A stretch of DNA of 64,000 bases from Zanthoxylum bungeanum (Eukaryota; Streptophyta; Magnoliopsida; Sapindales; Rutaceae): assembly GCA_019454045.1 (NCBI GenBank), contig SKCR01049657.1, forward strand, positions 62,001-126,000. The letters run 5' to 3'. Position numbers and translations under genes: made by a program. The notes below the pieces were generated by a model that saw only the letters and a list, made by a program, of their open reading frames with translations, was not told the origin of the DNA and ran no database searches. Positions 1-11,700 of this stretch are shown one piece after another. How positions within the stretch are numbered: position 1 is the stretch's first letter; each line of letters begins with the position of its first letter.

Positions 1-1108
1 TTTCGTGACCTTAACGGATGTGGCATCACGTTATGGTTATGTGTTTCTTTTGAAGAACACAGATCGGAAACTTTTAGAGTTTCGACACGAAGTAGATAAA
101 CAGATCGACTATAGTATTATGCCGTCACGGTAAGACCGTAATGGAAAATACTTAAGCAGTAAGTTTCAAAACATACATGAAAGAGTATAGTATTCTTTCA
201 GATGAGGACTCCTCCCGAGACACGTCAGTTAGACGGTGTGTCCGAACGAAAACCGAATTTTGTTGGACATGATAAGGTTTATCACGAGTCGCTCTGAGCT
301 ATCATTTCCTTCAACAGGATATGTATTATCAGTGCAAAACTTATTTAGAATAAGATTCCATATAAATCTGTTTGACAGATATCATATAGGATATGAACAG
401 GAAAGAAACAGGGTTTCTCATTCCTAATAATTTGGGTATGCCGGGTGTGGGGACACAGAAATCTGGACGACGCATGCTATCCCGGGCTCGCGGCCCGGTC
501 GGGAGTACGGAGTAGCCACGGGGGACTAAACCGGAGAATAATGGAGTCGCCACCCGTGTGAACCGGGAAAATGAGATTTAAGGCCGCACTCACCCCTCGC
601 AAGGGAAGACCTCAAACCGTTGGGTTCGGAATGGTCCCTTACTCATGTCACTTGTAATGAAAGGATTTATATAATAATTTAAAAAAGCTGAGTAACACTT
701 ATTTCTAAGGGTATCATGCTTCTAAATTCACATTTATAAAATAAAATATGCGCCTAAATATACATGTATTTCACATATAAGATTGCATGCTTAGAAGTAC
801 ATTAAATCAACAAACAGACAATTTCATTGGCATGTTGTATTCATGGAAACGCAAGCACATACTAACCACACAAGCACACATAAAGGCGAATCAAATGATG
901 GCGAACATGTGATTTCATAGACATATCATAAACAAATAGCCATTACATGTCCATGCACAAATAAAAGGGTCATCTAAGTACATAATGCAAAAAGACGCTT
1001 AGGGATGCAATTAGGCATTAAAGTGAGCATGCTATGACGTGGTGCAAAAGAAGATAGATATAGACACAGACGCACATATGATGAAAATGACTCAATTCAG
1101 TGTATTCG

Positions 1109-1245
1109 CATTCGTGTAGCGTTCGTAAACGCGTTCAAATGATAAACAGAAGGTTCGCGTCCGTATAGCGTTTGATAACGCGTTCGAACGGGACCAGACA
1201 GAAAACATGCGTTCGTGCGGCGTTTCGGAACGCGTTCGAACGGTT
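1109..1245. repeat. Short tandem array in solo LTR E5, period about 50 bp
   Basis: Three imperfect units, each carrying GCGTT(C/T) followed within a few bases by AACGCGTTC, so each unit can also pair with itself (GCGTT against AACGC). They begin near 1119, 1169 and 1220. Confidence 0.7.
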
Positions 1246-1334
1246 TACAGCAGTGACCTCCAAAATGCAGTAAACAACATGACACATACATGAACATATG
1301 AATATATGACTTCTCATGCATAACAACAGATTAA

Positions 1335-1945
1335 GGGGCGCGGCAAATCATTGTAGCAAAGGTAGCTTTTAAGCATTTTCATCCCTCAAAGTGGAGGACC
1401 CTTGATCTCACTTGATAAGCCCATGCGCAATGAAATATGATGCATGAATTTTCAAAAAGACATTATGAAGCGAATAACTAAATAAAAGAGGCGCGGCGAA
1501 GTACTGCCGTAAAGGTGGCCTTTTAGGCTCTTTGTCTCTCAAAGAGAGGACCTTTAGACCAACATACTAAGCCCATGCGCGTCACATCACAATACATGAA
1601 ATAAAGACAATAAAAGTGTAGGACTTCGTATGCCCGATTGAACGTACATTCAACCCAAACACACTTCGTCCGGCGCGGCGAAGTAGTGTCACAAAGGTGG
1701 CCTTTTAGGCTCTTCGTCTCACAAAGAGGGGACCTTTGGACTAACTCACTAAGCCCATGCGCTCGATCGCATCATGCATACAAAAATAAAGACAATCATA
1801 TCAAACTTAGTATGTCCGATTGAACGTGTCTTGCATTCAACCGAACACACATCAATCGGCGCGGCAAAGCATCGTGGTAAAGGGCTTTAACCCTTCCCCA
1901 TAGGGGATCTTTCATTCCACTTACTAAGCCCATGCGCTCGATCGC
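1335..1945. repeat. Tandem array in solo LTR E5, four units of about 160-185 bp
   Basis: Each unit opens with GGCGCGGC(G/A)AA, continues with AAAGGTGGCCTTTTAGGC or a variant and a GAGGACC(C/T)TT block, and closes with TAAGCCCATGCGC. Units begin near 1336, 1491, 1673 and 1857. The two middle units are the most alike; the first and last are diverged. Confidence 0.8.
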
Positions 1946-2564
1946 ATCATAACATAAATAAATAACATGCGGAAATTAAAAGACGGAATAATAAAGTGCG
2001 AATAATCAAAATAACATAAAGCGAAATATACGCCATTTACTCAAGTGGTACGTGGAGTTGTATCCCAAGTACAGACCGCACTACCGTCCATTCGGAATCG
2101 GCTATGGAATTTACGTCTGGGTTTCCATCCTATATACCACGAGAGACGACGTATTTTCCGTTTTAATCAATGGCCACAACACACATCACATGCAGCAATA
2201 TTCAATAAATGATTAAAACACAATTAAAAGAATCAATAAAAATCAAATAAAAAAAGTGTGAAAGGTACCCTCAGGTCTAACCTTTTAAGTCGTCTTCCGG
2301 ACTCGCGTTTACAACCGTCGGAAGGGCTATCACTCCGCAACTTTTCTGGTTCACTTTGTTTGCGTCTTAACTTGTTGTTCCACTGTTTTTCCCGCTGTTT
2401 TCACTCCGTTTTGCTGCTGTTTCCTCGCGGTTTCTGCTTACTGTTTCAGGTCTCCTTTGTTCACTGTTTTGGCGATTTTTGGAGGCTAGGGGCTGCTGTT
2501 TTCATCCCGTTTTGCCACTGTTTTGCTGTTGTTTCTTTGATGTATTTTCAGGTCACTGTTTTGG

Positions 2565-2572
2565 TATATAAG
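2565..2572 (+). promoter_or_regulatory. TATA-like site inside solo LTR E5
   Basis: TATATAAG sits at the edge between the GC-richer, repeat-bearing left part of the LTR and the T/G-rich right part. An LTR normally carries one promoter, so this is a reasonable candidate, but no other core element confirms it and the LTR orientation is unknown. Confidence 0.25.
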
Positions 2573-5446
2573 GGACTGTTTTGGGTGTTTTTGTGGGTTT
2601 TAAGTGCAGTATTTTTGGTCACTGGTTTGGGGATTTAGGGACTGTTTTAGAGGCTGATTTGCGGTGATTTGATGGCAGTGGCAGGGCGTTGTTAAGGGTT
2701 GGATGATGCCTGAATTTGAGTGAAAGGGAAGGGGGCGTGTGATGGTCTGCTTGGTTCGTGAAAGAGGGTAATTCGTTGATGAATGGAGGCTGTTTGTTGG
2801 TGATTTAGCGTGAGGGCTAGGTGTATATGGCGTTGTTGTGAGGCTTGAGAGTGGTGGCCTTTGGGGTTCTTTATTTGTTTGATTAGGGTTATTTTTTGAT
2901 CTTGCCGAGTGTTAGCAAGAGAGATGGGAGAGGAAGAGAGGCCGTGAACTGTCTGTGTGTGAAGGTGATGCTAGGGTAGTGCGTAAAGATGAGGGCTGAA
3001 GGGCAGTTGTTTATTTTTTGTTCTTTGTTTGTGCCGTGTATTAGAGAGTTGTCCCTTAGGGTTTAGTTAGTGTGTGTTTTATAGTTGTCAATTAGGGTTT
3101 GCATGGATAGGGATTTGATTTAGTGTTAAAAGGAAATCAATGGATTTGATGGAGACAAGATTGGTTTAGATTAGGAAGGTAGTATATTTAGTTTGTGTTG
3201 ATTAGGCATACAATATTTTAAGTTAGGAATAATATATTTTTAATTAGGAATAATATATTGTTGATGGATTTTAATTAGGCATGCAATTTCTTTAATTGGG
3301 TAAGTATTTTTATTATTTTGGTAGGTGATTATTTAGATTTTATTTGTTTTATTTAATTTGGTATATGACTTAATTAATATTTAATTTGTTTATTTAATTT
3401 GAATTGGAATTAATTTAATTAGAATTTAATTTAATTAATTTAATTGGTTTGTGATTTTTAGATTTAACATTTAATTTAATTAGTTATTTAATTTAAATTT
3501 AATTTGTGACATACATTAATTATTTCTTTGGATGTGATTTAATGGGCTTGGGCTAAGGTTAAGTTTTTTTTTTTAAAACGGAGATCCAACAGCGAACCCG
3601 AAGCTAAACACGTGAACTAAATCCGACAAAACCGTCAATTATTGACTCTTCTCTTCCGACGTCCGTTTCCCGCGATTTCCGCGACTTAAAAGATAGTGCC
3701 TCCAAATGAGGCTCATCATCGGGTTTCACATGCAAAAATGCAATGCCTACACCGGGCATAACGTTTGGATGATACCAAACTAAGGACCCAAATTGGATAA
3801 GTACCAAATATAGGTTATCCTAAGGAAAACCATAAGTATAGTACTTATATATATCTCACAAGAGAACAATGTGATTGTTACTCGCCATGCGGTTTTCCTA
3901 AGAGGAATACCGATATGCAGTGGTAAGTGGGAGGACAGTAAAACACGATGAAAATCGGGGTAATACTATTCAAGGCACGAAGTCCGTAATGGAACACATA
4001 TAGTTCATCAAGGATGAAACTAAACCATTAATCTTCGAATACACAAGAACCACGTAGATCGGAGAGAATCAGAAAACAACCTGGGGTATGGGTTTCTGAT
4101 GTAACCCTTAAAGATGTAAATCTTATGGAGGTTATACCAACCGACTACGTACGAGAAGTGATACAAGGTATCGACTCCCTATTATGGCAAAGTGCCATGA
4201 GTCTGAAATGGATTCCATGTATAACAACTATGTTTGGATACTAGTTGTTGTACCGCAAGGCATTGTGCCTATTGGTACAGTAAACGTCTTCAAGGAAGAC
4301 ATACATGGATGGCAACATACCAACGTACAAAGCTAGGCTTTTGACGGAAAGGTATCGTTATCAACATTGTGTTGATTACGGTTCAACCTTTTACCTGTTG
4401 CCATGGTAAATCCCTTTTGAAGATGCTTGTAGATACTGCATATTTCATTTATGAAATATGTCAGTTGTAGATCAAAATCGCTTTCTGAAAAGGAAACCTC
4501 TTGGAGGATGCTTACAACATCCTGACGATTTTGTATAACCGACAAACAAGGTTTGCGGGTTATTCGATCCATGTTTGGATTGAAGCAAGCATAAGGTTCT
4601 TGGAACTGTCGTTTTGAAATAATCATAATGGTTTATGATTTGACTCAAAATGAAATGATTCTTGTGTATATAAGGAGGTTAGTGGGAGCGCACTAACAAT
4701 GAAATTCCCATAAAGTAATTGTGTGAAAGCTTGGCTTTCATAGATATTCTCCGTAGAATTCTAGGGAGTAACAACCTTTATTCAAGGAATAAAGATCTAC
4801 TGGGATAGATTTGGAGTTGTAACACTCTCTTGGAAATTGTACATTTAAAATGTACTTGATATGGTGTCTCATACGCTTTGAGCATATGGAGTCACAATCG
4901 GGTCAATCCAAGTGATAGTCACTGGATTGAAGTTAAGGACATCTGTTAGTATCTTAGAGAACTAAAGATGCTGTCTTAAACTATGGATAAGGAGAACTTG
5001 AAGTGACTGGGATCACTACCGCAAGTTTCCAAACAGTTAAATACTGCGGTACTATAAAGTTTGAATAACGGGACAGTGAGCTGGATTTCTTCCGAGCAAG
5101 ATACTGTTGCCGAATAAACAACAAATGCGGATTATTGCTGCGGCTGAGGCAGCAATAGAAGCCATTTGGGTCGATAATAAATCTAATTAGATTAGATATA
5201 GTTCTGTTAGCAGCTGAGCTAGGCGTCAGCACAAGGCTAAGGAATTAAAGGTCTCATCAATGATCCAGATATATACTTCTATATTCTTCTGATTCGTTCG
5301 GATCATACATCATGGCGATGTGATGATCGTATAAATCGCGTCAGACGATAATCAAGCAAATCCGCTGACGAAAACTTTTCCTCAGCAAATTTGAGCGAAC
5401 CGTACATAGTTCGGGTGTGGGACACTTGAGTGACTGGCTATGTGCC

Positions 5447-5456
5447 AAGTGGGAGA
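5447..5456 (+). other. Polypurine tract of E4 unit 1
   Basis: AAGTGGGAGA, followed by one T and then the LTR start TGTTGG at 5458. The same ten bases precede the 3' LTRs of E4 unit 2, E7 and E11, and E1 and E9 on the other strand. It serves as the plus-strand DNA primer in LTR retrotransposons. Confidence 0.85.
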
Positions 5457-5457
5457 T

Positions 5458-6273
5458 TGTTGGATAATATGACCCATAGTGTCACTATTTGTACAGATCA
5501 TAGTGTTGTTGTACAAATTAACTATGAGACAAGGAAATTGCACTCTTATCATTTGTGATTAGATCACCTTAGATATATAAATGAAGAGAGGTCCATATGA
5601 TTAGTTCCTGGATTGAGATGATATGAGACAGTACCAGTCCACGAAGGATTAATCATTAAATATCCCTAGTCATAGTATTATCGAGACTGGACATCGATAA
5701 TGCGGAATAGGCTAGTATTGCACTTGTGCGCGTTGTGAGGGCACAACAGCATAGTTCTCATATATTTGGGTATTGGATACTCATGCAAGTGCGATAGGAG
5801 GTTGTGTTTCACCGATGGTACGGGAAACACAGCTTCACTCTGGATAGACCCCTCGGAATCCCATTGGTATTATGACTATGTGTCCATGGGAGTCCGACAT
5901 CAGAGTAGGTGTGTATGGTCTTAACCTGAGACTTGCACCGCTAATGCTTACGACAATCAATATACTTTAGTTGAGGTCGTCTAGGACTCTAACCGGTTCT
6001 GTGTACGCCAATGCTGGGTATATTGAGAATCGTAGAGTATTGGGTGTAATGTCAAGACGGAAGTATCACTCCAGTCATAGTGGAGATGATGTCACGCAGG
6101 ATACGGTATTAGTGCTCTTAAGTGCTGGCCGGCCATCGGGATATTATGACAAGGTCATGTATATCCGATTATAGAGACTAGTTACCAGACATCCGATATG
6201 TGCTTCGGACGGGGCAGACACTTATCCAGCCCCAGCCCTAGCACGTGACTATCCGATACTGGGCCGATATACA
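5458..6273 (+). repeat. E4 LTR, 5' part only (truncated)
   Basis: The first 816 bp or so of the copia LTR, starting TGTTGGATAATATGACCC. It matches the complete LTR at 8045 up to the CCGATATACA block and then jumps straight into pol sequence (AAATCGGAAAC) near 6273. The missing LTR remainder, leader, gag and start of integrase were presumably lost in one deletion; both sides share a short ACA(C)A microhomology at the break. Confidence 0.85.
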
Positions 6274-8043
6274 AATCGGAAACTTTTAGAGTTTCGACAC
6301 GAAATAGACAAACAGATCGGCTATAGTATTATACCGTCACGGTAAGACCGTAATGGAAAATACTTAAGCAATAAGTTTCTTATATACTTGAAAGAGTATA
6401 GTATTCTTTCAAATGAGGACTCCTCCCGGAACACGTCAAAGTGACGTGTGTCCGAACGGATTAACCGAATCATGTTAGACATGATAAGGCTAATCATGAG
6501 TCGCTCTGAGCTACCATTTCCTTCAACGGATAAGTTTTAACAGTGCAATAACTTATTTAGATAAGGTTCCATATAAATCTGTTTGACAGATGTCATATAG
6601 GATATGAACAGGGAAGAAACGAGGTTTCTCATTCCTGATAATTTGGGTATGCCAGACATAACGTTTGGATGATACCAAACTAAGGACCCAAATTGGATAA
6701 GTCCAATATAAGTCATCCTAAGGGAAACCATAAGTATAGTACTTATAAATCTCACATGAGAACAATGTGATTGTTGCTCACCATGCGGTTTTTCCTGAGA
6801 GGAATACCGATATGCAGTGGTCAGTGGGAGGATAGTGATACTCGATGAAATCAGAGTAATACTGTTCAACGCACGAAGTCCTTAATGGAACACAAATAGT
6901 TCATCTATGATGAATCTATACCATTATCTTCAAATACACAAGACACTCATAGATCGGATAGAGTCAGAAAACAACCTAGGGTATGGGTTTCTGATCTAAC
7001 CTCATAAAGATGTCAATCCTTATGAAGGCTACCAACCGACTACGTTTTGAGGAAGTGATACGAGGTATCGACTCCCTATTATGGCAAACTGCCATGAATC
7101 AGAAATGGATTCCATGTATAACACTATTTTGGATACTAGTTGTTGTACCACAAGGCATTGTGCCTATTGGTACATTAAACGTCTTCAAGGAAGACATACA
7201 TGGAAGGCAACATACCAACGTACAAAGCTGGGCTTTTGACGGAAAGGTATCGTTATCAACATTGTGTTAATAACGGTTCAACCTTTTACCTGTTGCCATG
7301 GTAAATCCATTTTAAAGATGCTTGTTGATAACTGCATATTTCATTTATGAAATGTGTCAGTTGCAGATCAAAATCGCTTTCCTGAAAAGGAAACCTTTTG
7401 GAGGATGCTTACAACATCCTGACGATTTTGTAACCGACAACAAGGTTTGCGGGTTATTCGATCCATGTTTGGATTGAAACAAGCATAAGGTTCTTGGAAC
7501 TGACGTTTTGAAATAATCATAATGGTTTATGATTTGACTCAAAACGAAATAATTCTAGTGTATATAAGGAGGTTAGTGGGAGAGAACACTGACAGTGAAA
7601 TTCCCATATAGCAATTGATGAAAGCTTGGCTTTCAATAGAAATTCTCCGTAGAATAACGGGACAGTAAGCTGGAAATATTCCGAGCAAGATAACTGTTGC
7701 CGAATAAACAACAAATGCGGATTATTGCTGCAGCTGAGGAAGCAATAGAAGCCATTTGGATCGAAAATAAATCTAATTAGATTAGACATAGTTCTTTTAG
7801 CAGCTGAGCTAGGCGTCAGCACAGGCTAAGGAATTAAAGGTCTCATCGACGATCCAGATATATACTTCTATATCATCTGATTCGTTCGGATCATACATCG
7901 TGGCAATGTGATGATCGTGTAAATCGTGTCAGACGATAATTAAGCAAATCCGCTGACGAAAATCTTTTCTCAGCAATTTGAGCGAATCGTACATAGTTCG
8001 GGTGTTAGACACTCGAGTGACTGGCTATGTGCCAAGTGGGAGA
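6274..8043 (+). pseudogene. E4 copia pol remnant, second unit
   Basis: A second head-to-tail copy of the degenerate pol, collinear with 65-440 and 3757-5456: integrase at about 6274-6650, linker at about 6650-6960, RT at about 6960-7640 and RNase H at about 7660-8030. Unlike unit 1 it has no solo-LTR insertion, so it shows the empty site. It lacks about 310 bp of the RT C-terminal part (the stretch matching about 4755-5065 of unit 1), with a GAAT(A) microhomology at the join near 7655. No useful reading frame survives. Confidence 0.8.
8034..8043 (+). other. Polypurine tract of E4 unit 2
   Basis: AAGTGGGAGA, one T, then the LTR start at 8045. Confidence 0.87.
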
Positions 8044-8044
8044 T

Positions 8045-10131
8045 TGTTGGACAATATGACCCATAGCGTCACTATTTGTACAGATCACGATGTTGTTGTA
8101 CAAATTAACTATGTGACAAGGAAATTGCACTCTCATCATTTGTGATTAGATCACCATAGATGTATAAATGAAGAGAGGTCCATATGATTAGTTCCTGGAT
8201 TGAGATGATATGAGACAGTATCAGTCCACGAAGGATTAATCATTAAATATCCCTAGCCGGAGTATTATCGAGACAGGACATCGATAATGCGGAATAGGCT
8301 AGTATTGCACTTGTGCGCGTTGTGAGGGCACGACGGCATAGTTCTCATATATTTAAGTATTGGATACTTAAGCAAGTGCGATAGGAGGTTGTGTTTCACC
8401 GATGGTACGGGAAACAGCTTCGCTCTGGATAGACCCCTCGGAATCCCATTGGTATTATGACTATGTTCTATGGGAGGCCGAAATCAGGGTAGGTGTGTAT
8501 GGTCTTAACCTGAGACTTACATCGCTAATACTTACGATAATCGATAGACTTTGGTCTTGGTGGTACAGGGCTTTAACCGGTTCTGCGTACACCACTTCTG
8601 GGTTTATCAGAGAGTCGTAGTGTATTGGGTGTGATGTCAAGACGGAAGTATCACTTCAGTCATATTGAGATGATGTCACGCAGGATACGGTATTAGTGCT
8701 CTTAAGTGCTGCGCGGCCATCGGGATATTATGACAAGGTCATGTATATCCGATTATAGAGACTAGTTACCAGACATCCGACATGTGCTTCGTACGGGGCA
8801 GACACAAATCCAGCCCCAGGCCTAGCACGTGACTATCCGATACTGGGCCGATATACACAATACTACGGTATACTACGCCTGATACAGATCTATATATTCC
8901 TGTAAGAATATTTCTGGAGAATTGGGTAGGCATGGCGCTTTGCTAGAAGCCAACTTGTCTTGTAAATCGGTATAAACGTAGTACGAGGTACTTACGTGTT
9001 CGGATTATCCGACGACCGTATTTACTGCCAACATATCCGGAGATCTCATGGGTCGCTTCCTGAAGATTCACCGATGACGTATGACTCGCACTTTAATTAA
9101 TCTGGGATTAATTAGAAGAGAGAGAAAATTAATCTGGGATTAATTGCGGAGATATTTTACCTGGGATAAAATATTAATTAAAGAGAGAGAACGATTAATT
9201 TGGAATTAATCGATAAAATAATATATTCGATATATTATAAGAAATTGGATTTCGACGCGGAATTAAAATTAGATTTTAATTCGGGCGAACGAATTAATTT
9301 AGAATTAATTCGTTAGCGACGTAAATAGTGATATCGCTAGGTGTAATCATTTAATTATGACGCAACAGAAAATTCGTTAATTTGGAATTAGCGAACCCGA
9401 GCCCGGGATTATTTGCGAGCGCATTCACATTTCGAATTCGAGTGCGGCACGCAAGTCAAATCGTGCGTCAAATCGCTAGTCACATAAACCGTCGAATCAA
9501 ATGTCACTTTGAGTGATATGACATGTTGTCACTTGATTTGAGTGATTGATGTAGAAGTTGAAAAAGAAACTTTTGCTTTTTGCTTTTTGACTTTAGCATT
9601 TAAGGAAAAGTAAAATATATGGTAAATGGTTTTAATTTTGGAAAAATATAAAAAACCTATTACATTTTATTTTCTTTTTACTTTTCTCTCTCACCTTTTA
9701 CGCATCTCTTCCTCTCCATCTCTTTTCTCTCCTTCTTCCACTTTCGGCTTGGAGCCAATACTACTCCAAAAAATTTCTGGTTTGACCGAAATTTTGAGAA
9801 GCAAATGAAGAAGAGTAGTGCTAGCACAACACATGGGTTATATTATGGTGATAGGGAAACGAATTTGTGAGCTTGGAAAGCTTGAAGCTTGGGGGTTCAA
9901 TGGAGTCTTTCATGGCCGATTTTTGGAGCATCAAACACAGCCCCACCGTACAGTCCACTGCAGTTCAAGAAGGCCCAAAACCGAGCTTGATGGAGGCGGA
10001 AACATGAAGTGCGAATTTGTCCATCTTTGTTGCATCTCTACCGATCCATGTGAGTTTTTCCGCACCTCATTTGGTTGTATTCTACTCGTTTTATGCATGA
10101 TTTATGATCTTGGGACTTGATTGAAACTCAA
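8045..10131 (+). repeat. E4 3' LTR, essentially full length
   Basis: This copia LTR of about 2.09 kb starts TGTTGGACAATATGACCC and ends in a decayed version of the family terminus (GGGACTTGATTGAAACTCAA where others end in AAACCCAACA). It holds the family landmarks: a TACGGGGCAGACAC block near 8793, the palindrome array 9094-9395, and the U5-like stretch ending ATGATCTTGGGAC. Immediately right of it the strand switches to E3 pol in minus orientation, so E4 is inserted in E3. The matching left junction and the TSD lie outside the window. The ORF-like stretches inside are not genes. Confidence 0.88.
9094..9395. repeat. Array of nine short palindromes in copia LTR (E4 copy)
   Basis: Consecutive inverted repeats with 5-12-bp arms, all but the third separated by exactly three bases: 9094-9114 (arms 9, spacer TGG), 9127-9145 (8, TGG), 9152-9174 (about 10, one mismatch), 9192-9212 (9, TGG), 9218-9238 (9, TCG), 9241-9253 (5, TGG), 9260-9282 (10, TAG), 9288-9314 (12, TAG), 9373-9395 (10, one G/T pair, TGG). 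The array recurs at the same place in the other full LTRs of this family. The function is unknown; see findings. Confidence 0.9.
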
Positions 10132-10132
10132 A

Positions 10133-11700
10133 ATTATAGTATCCCTAGGATAACCTTCAATTAGCACTTATCCAATTTGGGTTTAGTTTGGTATCATCCA
10201 AACACATGCCTAGCATACCCAAATTATCAGGAATGAGAAACCCGGTTTCTTTCCCGTTCATATCTAATATGAAATCTGTCTAACAGATTTTAATGGAACC
10301 TTATACTAAATAATTTCTTGCACTGTTTAAAGCTTATATGTTGAAGGAAATGGTAGCTCAGAGCGACTCATGATTAACCTTATCATGTCTAACAAAATTC
10401 GGTTATTCAGTTCGGACACACCGTCACTTTGACGTGTTCCGGGAGGAGTCCTCATTTGAAAGAATACTATACTCTTTCAAGTATATTAGAAACTTATTGC
10501 TTAAGTATTTTCCATTACGGTCTTACCATGACGGTTTAATACTTTAGCCGATCTGTTTTTCTATTTCGTGTCGAAACTTTAAAAGTTTCCGATTTGTGTT
10601 TCAATAGAAACATATAACCATGACGCGATGCCACATCCGTAAAGGTCACGAAATATTCATATCCACCGCTAGCCTAGCTAGATATGGGCCCACTTGCTTC
10701 ACTATGAACTAGGGCTAACAGATCGGTGGCAATTACACTTTTACCAAGTAAAGGTGTTTTAGGCACTTTGCCCAATAAACTAGATTCGTAGACTTTATTT
10801 GAATGGGATCAAATTAGTCATAGTATCCACTCTTCGAAAGTGTGGATATACGAGTCTTGTTTGATTGTGTCCCAGACAACAATGCCACAATTAGTTTCTT
10901 CTGATCAAATCAGTTTGAGCTATTTGTTTGTCATGTTTGAGATTTGTTTATATTCAAAATATAAATTCTGTTATTCATATCTAATGTGTTTATCTCAATA
11001 TCATCCTTATATAATAAAACACTTTAGTGTTCTAGAATATAAAGGTCAATCCGCAACGGATTAAACACTGATATGGAGATAATGTATCTAGTCAAACTAG
11101 TTACATTATAACAATTTCCTAATTTAGGTACACACCCGAGGGTAGTTCCTAAACTTAGGTATCTACGGTTAAAACAGCGACTTTCGTCCCGTTTCCGATT
11201 CGCAGATAAATCTCAATTGATGTGATTATCCTACTCATAGCAGATTCTGAACATCAATATATGTTTATATCACATTAAGTATATAAAATCCAATTTTAAT
11301 ACTAGTAGTGAACATAATTATGACAAACATATTTGAAGTCAGAGCCTTGCTCAGTCTTCAATTCCTTCATGTCTGCTTTGTCCAAACGGCAGTCACGCTT
11401 CCGCAATCCCGTTTGCCACAATTTAGGCAGACATTTTGGAATATGTCATTTATCTTCCCAGAAGATTATAATGATTTTGCCTTTGCCAGTTTCAACACTC
11501 CAGAAGCCTTTGGCCAAGCCTTGGCCTTCTAGAATATCGAAGTAAAGTGCGCCTTGCGCTACTTGCCTTATTGCAAAGTTTGACTTTGTCTCATTGAGAA
11601 TAGTCATTAACTCTCCAAGAGTTATTTATTGCAATTTAGTACTTCTAAAATCTAAGAATAGATCTTTGAAGATCCTTCAATTTCAATATCATACTTTAAA
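10133..11700 (-). pseudogene. E3 copia gag-pol remnant
   Basis: Read on the minus strand from right to left: gag C-terminus and zinc-knuckle region (about 11700-11330), protease region (about 11330-11080), GAG-pre-integrase (about 10930-10660) and integrase core (about 10660-10133), where E4 interrupts it. The rest of pol and the 3' LTR lie left of E4, outside the window. Alignment to E12 and E7 is easy at DNA level, but frames are broken throughout and no catalytic motif is intact. It carries the shared 11-bp deletion next to AAAAGTTTCCGATTT (near 10580). Confidence 0.8.

Larger units (their letters stand above)
446..3751. mobile_element. E5: solo LTR of a large LTR retrotransposon
   Basis: A 3,306-bp insertion interrupts the E4 pol. 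It starts TGTGGGGACACAG, ends TGCCTACA, and is flanked by a perfect 5-bp duplication CCGGG (441-445 and 3752-3756). The uninterrupted site is visible in E4 unit 2 near 6655. TG...CA ends plus a 5-bp TSD are diagnostic of an LTR-retrotransposon end. The terminal sequence does not recur inside and I see no primer site or pol, so this is a solo LTR rather than a complete small element. The left part is GC-rich with two tandem arrays (about 1109-1245 and 1335-1945), the middle holds a TATA-like site, and 3100-3560 is very AT-rich. The length and the GGAGTCGCCACC motif near 542 suggest a Tat/Ogre-type Ty3/gypsy element, which is only inference. The strand cannot be set without an internal region. 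Confidence 0.82.
1..5456 (+). pseudogene. E4 copia pol remnant, first unit (split by solo LTR E5)
   Basis: This is a decayed Ty1/copia pol region, integrase core to RNase H, entering from the left edge. The first bases read as the integrase core in fragments (TDVASRYGYVF, close to TDDASRYGYVY in E12). Bases 446-3751 are a foreign solo LTR. From 3757 the same pol continues: the integrase-to-RT linker at about 3757-4100, reverse transcriptase at about 4100-4960 and RNase H at about 4960-5440. No frame stays open for more than about 80 codons because of many indels. It shares with E4 unit 2, E3 and E9 an 11-bp deletion (near base 75) that E7 and E12 lack. It ends in a polypurine tract at 5447-5456. 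Domain assignment is by alignment by eye to E12; the copia identity is firm, the exact boundaries are not. Confidence 0.8.

Noticed and set aside
2258..2638. 126-codon open frame in solo LTR E5, hydrophobic and F/L/C-rich
   Set aside because: It is a translation of T- and CTGTTTT-rich low-complexity DNA, with no domain, and lies wholly inside the LTR.
446..3751. E5 as a DNA transposon with terminal inverted repeats (GGTGT/ACACC)
   Set aside because: The apparent inverted ends include part of the duplicated CCGGG. TG...CA ends and a 5-bp duplication with an empty-site match fit an LTR better, and no transposase is present.
9094..9395. CRISPR-like or satellite reading of the LTR palindrome array
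   Set aside because: Units differ in sequence and length with no constant repeat and spacer, and the context is a plant LTR. It is a set of different palindromes, not copies of one repeat.
9626..10120. Possible short genes in the right part of the E4 LTR (60 and 100 codons)
   Set aside because: The region is collinear with LTR sequence in E7, E8 and E12, and the frames are not conserved between copies.
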